Source: Saprospiraceae bacterium
Lineage (GTDB): Bacteria; Bacteroidota; Bacteroidia; Chitinophagales; Saprospiraceae
DNA: 64,000 nt
Assembly: GCA_029251525.1 (NCBI GenBank)
Contig: JAQXDE010000048.1
Span: 106,515 to 170,514 of the forward strand
Direction of reading: 5' to 3'
Shown piece after piece: positions 1-8,300 of the stretch. The notes below the pieces were generated by a model. That model was not told the origin of the DNA, did no database searches, and worked only from the letters and a program-made list of their open reading frames with translations. Position numbers and translations under genes: made by a program. Positions within the stretch are counted from its first letter, which is position 1. Every line of letters begins with the position of its first letter.

Positions 1-414
1 GAGTGGTGAAATTCGTTCAACTAAAGGAGGAGTATTCATAAAAGCCACATCTAAACCTAATCCAATTGGATCTTGGCCGCTATAACCTAAAGAAGTGTAA
101 GTTGTAGTTGTAGTTTGAAAATATCTTTCAGCAAGTGGTGTTTGCCCGGTCATAAATGTTGCATTGGGAAAGGTAGCAAAATTAGCTCCTTGGTCAGGAT
201 CTAAAATAATATTCTCAAAAACAGGTCCATCTAAAAAAGAAAAATTCCATGTTAAGTCTTCCCCCGGATCTTGTAAATTAATATTAGGTTCTGCATCAAT
301 AACCGTACGCAGCGTATCTCCAGGTGCTGGAAAAGTAGCATTAGTAACAGTAATTTGTGCGATTAAACTACTGCTCACAATTGCAAAAATAAATAGGAGT
401 ATATTTTTTTTCAT
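1..414 (-). CDS. Secreted protein of unknown function, N-terminal part only (runs off the window)
   Basis: The reading frame is open from an ATG at 414 to the window edge, giving 138 codons with no stop. The first 20 residues form a typical signal peptide: a KKN start, a hydrophobic stretch LLFIFAIVSSSLI, then an AQ cleavage site. The mature part begins ITVTNATFPAPGDTL and contains the phrase DLTWNFSFLDG. This layout is common at the N-terminus of large Bacteroidota secreted proteins that end in a T9SS sorting domain, but that end lies outside the window. No function can be assigned. The gene is transcribed away from the neighbouring aminotransferase promoter region and has no visible terminator here. 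Confidence 0.7.
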   Translation of the reverse strand, partial: MKKNILLFIFAIVSSSLIAQITVTNATFPAPGDTLRTVIDAEPNINLQDPGEDLTWNFSFLDGPVFENIILDPDQGANFATFPNATFMTGQTPLAERYFQTTTTTYTSLGYSGQDPIGLGLDVAFMNTPPLVERISPL

Positions 415-496
415 AAAAAAAAATTTTTGTTATTAAAATTACGGTTTTTGGAGTTATAAACAAAGTTTTAGTACGTTAACGTTTTTAACCAAATCT

Positions 497-1597
497 TTAC
501 AAAATATTCTTCATTGCATGGATTACAGCTTCATTTGCTTCTTGCTTACCAATTGTGATTCTTACACATCCCGGTGCGCCGAAGTTTCCTACTGGACGAA
601 CCATTATTCCATAGCTTTGCATTTTTTCTTCAAATAATTGAGGATTCATAGCTGGTTTTATCGTAAAAAAATTGGCTTGGCTTTTCCAATAGATAACCCC
701 TAATTTTTCCAATTCAGGATATAAATATGCTTTTCCTTGATTGATTGCTCGAACTGTAAGATCAAGAAATTCATTATCAGTAAGGGCTGCAATAGCTGCT
801 TCTGTTGCCAAAGTATTAATATAAAATGGTCGTTGTAACTTACTTAAGTATCGACCAATTTTTGGAGTCGAGTAAGCGTAGCCAATCCTTAAACCTGCTA
901 ATCCATATGCTTTAGAAAAGCTATTTACACCAATAACATTTTTACCTTTTAAAACATAGGGTAAAGAAGTTGTATAATCATCTGCTGTTGCAAATTGAAA
1001 ATAGACTTCATCTAAGATAACTACTACATGTTCGGGAACCTTTGTCAGTAATTTATCAATATCCTTTTTCGGCAAATAGGTTCCAGTTGGATTATTTGGA
1101 CTGCAAAGCCAAATTACACGTGTATTATTATTTATATTTTCAATGATTCCATCAATGTCTATATTGTAATCTTTACCTAATAAAGGTACATCTCGAATTA
1201 TTGCTCCTACTTTTGTTGGGAAAGAAATATATGGCAAAAAAGCAGGATTACAAGCAATACATTCTAGTCCTTCTCCCAAAAAGGCATGAACTATTAGTTC
1301 AATAATTCCTACACCACTATTGGCTGTGACAAACTGATCAGGAGTTAATTTGTTTTCATAAAAAGTACTCAAAGCTTCTCGCAACCGAAGATCTGTATTG
1401 TCGGGGTATTCAAACAAATTATTTATTTTTGCCTGCATGGCAGCAATGGCTTTTGGCGAGGCACCAATTGGGTTTTCATTAGATGATAACTTGTATATAG
1501 GACCATCGAAATTGATTTCATCTTTTGACTTTCCACCCTTGTAAGCAGGTGTGTCTGTATCAAGATATGATTTGAAAAGGGAGATATTTTTCGACAT
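497..1597 (-). CDS. hisC: Pyridoxal-phosphate aminotransferase, histidinol-phosphate aminotransferase type
   Basis: This 366-residue fold-type I PLP aminotransferase resembles HisC, which converts imidazole-acetol phosphate and glutamate to histidinol phosphate in the cytoplasm. Visible motifs are KLSSNENPIG at 36-45, the SPNNPTG loop at 166-172, LDEVY at 195-199, and the Schiff-base lysine K229 inside SFSKAYGLAGLRIGY. A C-terminal arginine in CVRITIG would bind the substrate carboxylate. Length fits the family. No other histidine gene is adjacent, so the substrate could instead be an aromatic or other amino acid. A good Bacteroidota promoter lies about 45 bases upstream. The class is near certain; the exact substrate is not. 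Confidence 0.85.
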   Translation of the reverse strand: MSKNISLFKSYLDTDTPAYKGGKSKDEINFDGPIYKLSSNENPIGASPKAIAAMQAKINNLFEYPDNTDLRLREALSTFYENKLTPDQFVTANSGVGIIELIVHAFLGEGLECIACNPAFLPYISFPTKVGAIIRDVPLLGKDYNIDIDGIIENINNNTRVIWLCSPNNPTGTYLPKKDIDKLLTKVPEHVVVILDEVYFQFATADDYTTSLPYVLKGKNVIGVNSFSKAYGLAGLRIGYAYSTPKIGRYLSKLQRPFYINTLATEAAIAALTDNEFLDLTVRAINQGKAYLYPELEKLGVIYWKSQANFFTIKPAMNPQLFEEKMQSYGIMVRPVGNFGAPGCVRITIGKQEANEAVIHAMKNIL

Positions 1598-1641
1598 AAA
1601 AAATGGTACATTTTATTTCGTTAGACTGATTAATAGCAACG

Positions 1642-1672
1642 CAAAATTAAATAAAATTAGTTGCTTTGACAA
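1642..1672 (-). promoter_or_regulatory. Bacteroidota-type promoter of the hisC-like gene
   Basis: Read on the minus strand there is a -33 TTG (complement of 1670-1672), a 20-base spacer, and a -7 element TAATTTTG (complement of 1642-1649). This matches the Bacteroidota consensus TTG-N19-21-TAnnTTTG. It lies 45 bases upstream of the ATG at 1597, just before the 3' end of rlmG. Confidence 0.55.
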
Positions 1673-1675
1673 CGA

Positions 1676-2770
1676 TTAAAAACATTGATAAATAATGAAT
1701 TTATTGTTTTCTGAGATTATGAGTACGTTTTTGAAAATTTTTATCAGGTGAGTTTTGAAGTTCAAATGCTGACTCGCTACTAATTCAAATCTTCCCTCGC
1801 TTTTTAAACATCTTTTTACGTCATGAAATAATCGAATAGCTACTTCAATATTTGTTTCATGCTCAAAATGAAAGGGTGGATTTGAGATGACTAAATCAAA
1901 ATAGTCATCCTTAAAAAGTTCCATCGAATCATTAAAATGATAAGTTACATTCTCCCCATTCAAATTTAATTTTGAAGATTCAACTGCCAAAAAGGAATCA
2001 TCCATCAAATGGATTTCACAATTTGGGTTTCGTAATTGAATAGCTTTGGATAAGACACCGTTGCCAGAAGCTAAATCTAAAACCCGTTGATCACTATTTT
2101 TTATTTTAAGATGTTGAATGAAAAACTGGCTTGCGTAATCAATAATTTTTGCAGAAAAAACACCATAATATTGTTGAAAATTGAGGTCTTGAAATTTGAT
2201 GGAGTTTAAAATAAGAATTTCCTTTTCTTGTTTTTTATTTTTCAAAAGTAACACTCTAGCTTTTTTCCAAGCTTTACTTTGTTTTACTTCTTCAAAAAAA
2301 TCATTAGCTATGGATAGCATTTGTGGTGAAAAATATTTAGTCATAAATGAAGCCAAAACAATGGAGTCTTTATTTAATGATTTGGAGAGTTGAAATAATT
2401 GCATTTTGAACAAATCCATTGATTTTGGTATTTTAATAATAGAAACATCAATTTTATTAGGCAAAGATTGTAAAGGAGAAATAAAATTTAGTTTGCTAAA
2501 GTTCAAATCATTGGATTCAATATTTTGAATAATTGCCTTCTCTTGGCTTTTATAGTTCAATATAATCGTTGGTGAAAATGTATGCAAGTGACAGCTTAAA
2601 AACCCAAAGCGATCGTTGATGATTGCCATTGAGGGGTTCTCCAAATTTAGCGAATCGAATTCCGTCAAAAGATATTCATCAGCGGCACTCCATGCTTGTA
2701 AAGATTGGTTCCTTGTTTTTGGATATCGATTAATGGAGTATTTATTATTATTGGTATTATTGTCTTTCAT
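1676..2770 (-). CDS. rlmG: 23S rRNA (guanine-N2)-methyltransferase RlmG-like
   Basis: The 364-residue protein matches the RlmG/RsmC type of rRNA guanine-N2 methyltransferase. RlmG modifies G1835 of 23S rRNA with S-adenosylmethionine. The N-terminal half starts with SLQAWSAADEYLL (23-35), very close to the NPLQAWEAADEYLL stretch of E. coli RlmG, and is the catalytically inactive methyltransferase-like half. The C-terminal half carries the SAM-binding loop LDLASGNGVL at 231-240 and the catalytic ISNPPF motif at 295-300. Length is near the family norm. The gene is divergent from pnuC with a 59-base gap. The start is the only ATG before the conserved region. Confidence 0.85.
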   Translation of the reverse strand: MKDNNTNNNKYSINRYPKTRNQSLQAWSAADEYLLTEFDSLNLENPSMAIINDRFGFLSCHLHTFSPTIILNYKSQEKAIIQNIESNDLNFSKLNFISPLQSLPNKIDVSIIKIPKSMDLFKMQLFQLSKSLNKDSIVLASFMTKYFSPQMLSIANDFFEEVKQSKAWKKARVLLLKNKKQEKEILILNSIKFQDLNFQQYYGVFSAKIIDYASQFFIQHLKIKNSDQRVLDLASGNGVLSKAIQLRNPNCEIHLMDDSFLAVESSKLNLNGENVTYHFNDSMELFKDDYFDLVISNPPFHFEHETNIEVAIRLFHDVKRCLKSEGRFELVASQHLNFKTHLIKIFKNVLIISENNKFIIYQCF

Positions 2771-2777
2771 TTGCTTG

Positions 2778-2785
2778 CAAAAATA
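2778..2785 (-). promoter_or_regulatory. Possible -7 element for rlmG
   Basis: On the minus strand this reads TATTTTTG followed by C, matching the Bacteroidota -7 consensus TAnnTTTG. It lies only 8 bases upstream of the ATG at 2770, so the transcript would be nearly leaderless. No clear -33 TTTG was found. Confidence 0.3.
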
Positions 2786-2808
2786 AAGATAAAAATGTTT
2801 CCCTTTGG

Positions 2809-2816
2809 TAAATTTG
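2809..2816 (+). promoter_or_regulatory. Possible -7 element for the pnuC-like gene
   Basis: TAAATTTG matches the -7 consensus and lies 13 bases before the proposed TTG start at 2830. A matching -33 at the usual spacing is not evident. If this is the promoter, the leader is very short. Confidence 0.3.
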
Positions 2817-2829
2817 CTCGTCTAATGTT

Positions 2830-3690
2830 TTGAAAATAGAATCTAGCCCTTCAATTTGTAAGAGAAGACAACTAAGTAACTTAAAAATATATATTTTGGA
2901 GAAAACTAATCGAGCGATTGTTAGGAATTTAGTTCAATCAAAGTATCTTGATATATTTGCAGCATTACTAATCTTTGGAATCTGCACTTGGAGAAATTTT
3001 CATGGAACGATCTATATCGATGCTGGAATTCAATTTGGAATACCAATGAGCGAAATTGTTAGCTATATGCAACAAGGTGCTTTTCCTTTGGGAATACTCT
3101 CAATGGTAGGAGCTATATTTTCCGTTTTGGCCACTCGTTTGGTTGGTAAACAGAATAATTGGGGGAATTTTATTGGTATTTTTACCACAGTTACTTCTGG
3201 TGCTATTGATTATCTCTTTGGAAACCACTCAGCGATCATCACTTATCCAATAACTTTTTTTATCCAAACTTATGCATATTCAAGATGGAAGAGTGGCGAG
3301 CGAATTCGTAAAAGAGATATTTATTATTATTTGATTCTTGCTGCAGGAATGTTATTGGGGTTTGCTCTAGTTTATATGGGAGCCTATCTTTTTGGTGGAA
3401 TTACAGATCCAATCTTTTTGATTTTAGTTTCTGTGATTTTTGGATTATCTGTTGGAGGAAATGTTTGTAATGCATTTAAATATGAGGAAACTTGGTTTAG
3501 TTGGGTGATTTATAATATTGTTAATTTGGTAAAAAATGTAATGCAAGCGAATCTAGCAAATGTGGTTAAATATTTATTCTATTTGTTTAATGCTGGAATC
3601 ACTTTGTTGGATTGGAGATGGAATGGAGATGCAGGTGAAAATATTTCGGATGATTCCAACCTCTTAGAACAAGAAGTAGCAACTTCCTAA
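2830..3690 (+). CDS. pnuC: PnuC-family nicotinamide riboside/vitamin transporter
   Basis: A 286-residue integral membrane protein with about seven hydrophobic segments. The C-terminal signature, WFSWVIYNIVNLVKN followed by Y-LFYLFNAGITLLDW, matches the PnuC family, which imports nicotinamide riboside or, in the PnuT branch, thiamine by facilitated diffusion. The start used is a TTG at 2830, because no in-frame ATG precedes the first membrane segment. A second TTG lies about 22 codons later, just before the conserved part, so the true N-terminus is uncertain. It stands alone, with no nadR-type kinase beside it to identify the vitamin. The family is fairly secure; the substrate is not. Confidence 0.75.
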   Translation: MKIESSPSICKRRQLSNLKIYILEKTNRAIVRNLVQSKYLDIFAALLIFGICTWRNFHGTIYIDAGIQFGIPMSEIVSYMQQGAFPLGILSMVGAIFSVLATRLVGKQNNWGNFIGIFTTVTSGAIDYLFGNHSAIITYPITFFIQTYAYSRWKSGERIRKRDIYYYLILAAGMLLGFALVYMGAYLFGGITDPIFLILVSVIFGLSVGGNVCNAFKYEETWFSWVIYNIVNLVKNVMQANLANVVKYLFYLFNAGITLLDWRWNGDAGENISDDSNLLEQEVATS

Positions 3691-4106
3691 CAAGGGATGT
3701 AAAATAGAGAATAGTCATTTGTTTCTATAAAAAGATGAAGTGCACATATGGTAGTAGGCACTTCATTCGATATACTATGAGAAAGAAAAGTGGTTGGAAA
3801 AACCACGTCGAATATGCTTAATCAGTTTTATATTCTAAGAAAAAATAAATTTTGAACTAAGTTTTGAACCACTCATTTAGTCTTCTTCCTCCTCCTCCCT
3901 ATAATTTTTTCTTTCACTAAATCATTTTAAAAAAATCGATGTGTTTAATATTCAATTTTTTTAAAGTGTTTAGATTAGGTAGCAAAACAAGGTAGTAATT
4001 GTATTTTTAAGTATAATTCAAGATCCTAAGTTTTTTAAACGTGACATCAGATTTTGGTAAGCCATTCCCCTTTTGTATTTCCTTTAATTTTTTTGAAAAA
4101 GAATTA
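3691..4106. other. Intergenic region with a hairpin, no gene seen
   Basis: This 416-base gap separates the convergent pnuC-like and DUF2461 genes. I see no convincing reading frame. A 9-base-pair hairpin, ATGAAGTGC (3735-3743) paired with GCACTTCAT (3758-3766), lies about 45 bases past the pnuC stop. It lacks a following T-run, so it is at best a weak terminator. Confidence 0.5.
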
Positions 4107-4787
4107 TCAATCTATAAGGGAAACACCATTTGAATCAGTCGTAAGAACTTCACTCATATAATTAAAAAAGGGTTGCATTGCTTTGTAAGTTATTACTATT
4201 TCATTGATGAATTTTGGATCTCCAATTTCTTTGTTCGTAAATTTTCGGTAAACTACGAATTGTTTGTGTCTCAATAAATCGACTGCGGGATGATCTTTTT
4301 CAAAACCACGTGGTGCTGTTTTTAAAGTTGTTCCTTCTAATTGTCCAAACATTTTTTTGAAACTTGCTGACTTAATAATCCTTCGCAGAGGTTTGTCATC
4401 CATAGCAATTTCTTCTCGAATTCTTTTAAGATCAGGTGAATTGGGTGCCCAAAAACCTCCAGCCACAAATGAATTACCAGGTTCGATATGGAAATAATAT
4501 CCGCCTCTTAATTTTGCAGTCGCTCGAACTAGACTACCTGAAAGATGATTTTTGTATGGCGTTTTATCCTTTGAGAAACGAGTGTCACGATAGATACGAT
4601 GAGTTTTATATCGCTCAATATTATCAATTTTACTCATTTCGTCATTTAATGTTCGTGCAAAAGATTTGAAGAGTTCTATTTCTTGCTGGTAGCGAGGCTT
4701 ATGTTCATTAAACCATTCTCGGTTATTATTATTTTGTAAATCTTTTATAAACTCTAAAATAGAAGCTGGAATATAAAGTAATTTCAT
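4107..4787 (-). CDS. DUF2461 (TIGR02453) family protein
   Basis: The 226-residue soluble protein belongs to the DUF2461 family, of unknown biochemical function, common in Bacteroidota. Diagnostic stretches are NREWFNEHKPRYQ near residue 22, the HRIYRDTRFSKDKTPYKNH block near residues 62-80, GGYYFHIEPG near 95, and FVAGGFWAP just after. Length agrees with the family. There is no signal peptide or membrane segment, so it is probably cytoplasmic. No operon partner is present. The start ATG at 4787 sits back to back with the degraded plus-strand fragment that follows. Confidence 0.85.
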   Translation of the reverse strand: MKLLYIPASILEFIKDLQNNNNREWFNEHKPRYQQEIELFKSFARTLNDEMSKIDNIERYKTHRIYRDTRFSKDKTPYKNHLSGSLVRATAKLRGGYYFHIEPGNSFVAGGFWAPNSPDLKRIREEIAMDDKPLRRIIKSASFKKMFGQLEGTTLKTAPRGFEKDHPAVDLLRHKQFVVYRKFTNKEIGDPKFINEIVITYKAMQPFFNYMSEVLTTDSNGVSLID

Positions 4788-4854
4788 GTTGTATATTTTT
4801 TGTAAAAATAATATAAATTGTTTTAGTCAAAGAATGACTTTTATTATTTTATTG

Positions 4855-5058
4855 AGTAACAAAAAAGTAAACAATATTCTTTTAGAAACCACGCAAGATT
4901 TAGAATTGATTTTATGGACAATCTTCAGAATTCAAGGTTCCCAGAATGGAAATTCTAGAATTTATTTAGAGGTAAAGGAACAATTGGTAGCAGGAGCCTA
5001 TTCTTTAAAAGTTGAAAATTGCAATGGTTCAATCGGACATTTAAAATTAATCAAGTAG
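4855..5058 (+). pseudogene. Orphan remnant of a T9SS C-terminal sorting domain
   Basis: About 67 codons are open in one frame and end at a TAA. The segment reads like the end of a type A T9SS sorting domain: ETTQDLELILW, a short turn, LEVKEQLVAGAYSLKVE, and the terminal GHLKLIK. There is no signal peptide or cargo domain upstream; the preceding bases encode only a lysine-, isoleucine- and phenylalanine-rich stretch. I infer it is the tail of a deleted secreted-protein gene. It could also be a small free-standing reading frame of unknown role. Confidence 0.45.
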
Positions 5059-5202
5059 TAAACGGAACGATTTTTTTTGGAATTTAATTAAGTAAAGATG
5101 TATTAAGTCTATTTTCAAAAATGATAAAAATAAAAGTTATGATTTTATTTAGACCGTAAATCAAGCAGGGTTATATTATTTATTCATTCATTTCAAAAGT
5201 AA

Positions 5203-5237
5203 AATCCATGAGAATATTTTGAACCGTCTCATGGATT
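5203..5237 (-). terminator. Second hairpin downstream of the repeat protein gene
   Basis: An 11-base-pair perfect stem is formed by AATCCATGAGA (5203-5213) and TCTCATGGATT (5227-5237). It lies past the main terminator of the minus-strand repeat protein and may be a back-up stop or serve both strands. Confidence 0.4.
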
Positions 5238-5252
5238 AAAGGAAAACAAAAA

Positions 5253-5278
5253 CCTTGGTGAAATTTATTCCACCAAGG
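5253..5278 (-). terminator. Rho-independent terminator of the repeat outer-membrane protein gene
   Basis: CCTTGGTG (5253-5260) pairs perfectly with CACCAAGG (5271-5278). On the minus strand the stem is followed by a T-rich run (TTTTTGTTTT), the classic arrangement. It sits 26 bases after the stop codon. Confidence 0.75.
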
Positions 5279-5303
5279 CTTCTTGAAATAATTCATTTAC
5301 ATT

Positions 5304-8300
5304 TTAGTAAGTATGTTCTTTTGTAGCCGTCCCACTACTATTCGTTGCAGAAAATTTCACTTTATTTGATGCTTCATTCGCCAAACTAATCGATAACTGA
5401 AATACACCCGTTCGAGAATTAAAAGTAAAATCAGTTACCTTGTTTCCGTTGTGCGTAATCGTAATTTGATCCTTTTTCGAGGCGTTTTTGACATTACCAA
5501 TAATTGTACTTCCAGAAACATTTGGATTAAAAGGATTTGCAGTAGGCGTTGAAATTGAAGTAAGTGTAATTACAGGTTTGCTTTCTTGAGCAACTCTTGG
5601 ACTATACTTTAAATTTGTCTCAGCTGAAGTAGTTCCGTTTGTATTTGTCGCCATAATCACAAATTTATTACTTCCTCTTTTTAAATTAACAGGAATTGAA
5701 ACTTGTGTTTTTTGTACATCAAAATTGAAATCAATATTATTTCCGTTAAAAGTCACTTTGATCTGATCTTTCTTCTTAACGTTAGAGACAATTGCCTTGG
5801 TGGTTACTTTTTGAGATTTAGCTTTTCCTCCGGGCCGTTTAGGATTAGTAAATTTTATCGTTGGCTTCGCAATTACTATAACTTTATTTTTAAATGTAAC
5901 ACTTGCTTGGTCACTATCACTTCCATCTCTATTTTGCCCAGTTATTTTAATTGTATTCTTTCCTTCCTTTAATTTTACTTGCCCTGAAAATTGAGTTCTT
6001 TGCAATTTGAAGTTCTTTACTCGTTGTCCATTGAACAAAAAAGTTACATCATTTTTACTGCTTACATTTTTAATCTCAGCTTTTATTGTAAATATTTCTT
6101 GTAGAGTTGTAGAGTTGTTTTTAGGCGAACTAATTTTCACCGTTGGTAAAACTTTAGGCGCATTATATTTCACTCTTACCGTTTTAGAATCAGCCCCGTC
6201 AGCAGTAGTAGCTTTTATTACAATTGTATTTGTTCCTTCTTTCAAAGTAATATTAGCCGTCAAAATTTTTGAATAAGTACTGTAAGAGAAATTACTAGCA
6301 TTACTTCCGTTAAAAGTAAAACGGATATCGTTTTTACTATTCACGTTTAAAATTTTAGCTTTGACCGTTGCCATTTTTGAATCAGTGGTTGAATTATTAG
6401 TCGGTTGTGTGACATCCACAGTTGGTGGGTTTTTATCCACAACATATTTCACTCTTACCGTTTCCGAATCAGAACCATCAGTAGTAGTAGCTTTTATTAC
6501 AATTGTATTTGTTCCTTCTTTCAAATTAACATTGGCAGTCAAAATTTTCGAAAAAGTACTGTAAGAAAAATTACTAGTGTTACTTCCGTTAAACGTAAAA
6601 CGGATATCGTTTTTACTATTCACATTTAAAACTTTGGCTTTAACTACCGCAGTTTTTGTATCTGTAGTTGCATTGTTTGCAGGCTTCGTGATGTCAACCG
6701 TTGGCGGATTGTTCGGAGCATTGTATCGAACTTTGACACTTGCTTCATCTGTTCCGTCATTATTTTTTCCAAAAACAGAAATTGTATTATTTCCATTATT
6801 CAGATTAATACTTGCAGTCACAACTCCTGAAACTGGGCTAAAAGAAAAATTGGTTATAAAACTACCATTTACTCTTATGCTAATATCACTTTTCTTTTGT
6901 ACCTTTTTTACTCGTGCATTTAGGTTTGTCGTTGCAGACGAAGTTGTACTATTGTTTGTTGGTTTATTGATAATCACTTCAGGTGGATTTGAAGAAGAGA
7001 CTTCACAATTTTTATTCGCTGTATCTTCATCATCACCTACATCATTAAATGCTTTGATGCTGATCAAATTATTTCCATTATCCAAAGTCACCGTACTCTG
7101 AAACACTTTTGAATTTGAATTATAAGTGAAGTCCGTTCGCTTATTTCCATTAATTCTAAAAATGATATCGCTCTTTCTCACTACATTTAAAATCGTAGCA
7201 ACGATTGTTGTTCGACACAATTGAGCATTTGGATCCATCGGATTTGATGTACCCGAACTTACGCTTGTGATCGTTACCACAGGAGGATTCATTGTTGGCG
7301 TATTTGTTCGCTTGTAAACGATAGTCACTTCATCTTGAGCGTCTCCAATTTGATTGTATCCTTTTACTCTGATAATATTTTGCCCTTCTCTCAAATTTGC
7401 AGAACCACTAAATCTTCCAGTTCGAGAGTCATAGCTAAATGAACTCTGTTGACTTCCATTGATGTGAAAACGTACATCATTTTTAGTGGTAACATTTTCC
7501 AAAACTGCGGTTATCGTAGCTCTATCATCATTCATTTCAGAATAATTCTGACTTGGTTGAGTAATATTCACTCTTGGTGGTTGCTGTGTAGGAGTATTGT
7601 CTCTGTAAATAATTGTTACTTCATCTTGAGCCTTACCAGATTGATTATAACCTTTTACGATAACTTCGTTTTTGCCATCAACTAAGTTTAAGTCAACATT
7701 AAATCTACCAGTACGTGAATCATAATTAAATAAAATTCTTTCTTGTCCATTGAAATATAATCTTACATCACTCTTGCTGGTAACATTCACCAAATTTGCT
7801 TGAACAGATACGTTTCGTAAATCAGTTTTGAAAGGAGATCGATCAGGTGAAGTGATATTAACTATTGGAAGATCCACCCTTTTCTCATAAAAAATAATTA
7901 CGTTATCACGATCACTTCCAATTTGATTTTTCCCAATTATTTCGATTTCGTTTCGTCCTTCCTTCAATCTAATGGTCGAAGAAAATTGATCTTTTCGACT
8001 ATCATAATTAAAGCTATAATCATTTCTTCCGTTCACTCGGTACTCGATATCATTTTTACCATTTACATATTTGATGTTAGCTTGAATGGTAAAATCTTGA
8101 TTCTCAGATGCATATCTTTCGCTTCGAGGATTTGTAATATTTACTTGTGGCGCATAATTAACCACAGGCGGATTAGAACCACCATCACCATGATAAATGA
8201 TAACTGTTTCTTCGTCAGAACCCGCTTGGTTGGAAGCAGTAATTAAGACTTCATTATTTCCATATTCCAATGGGAAATCCGTTCGGAACCTTCCTTTGCT

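Noticed and set aside
5703-8246. Several plus-strand frames opposite the 11-repeat protein
   Set aside because: They recur with the repeat period and are complements of the real repeats, so they are shadows.
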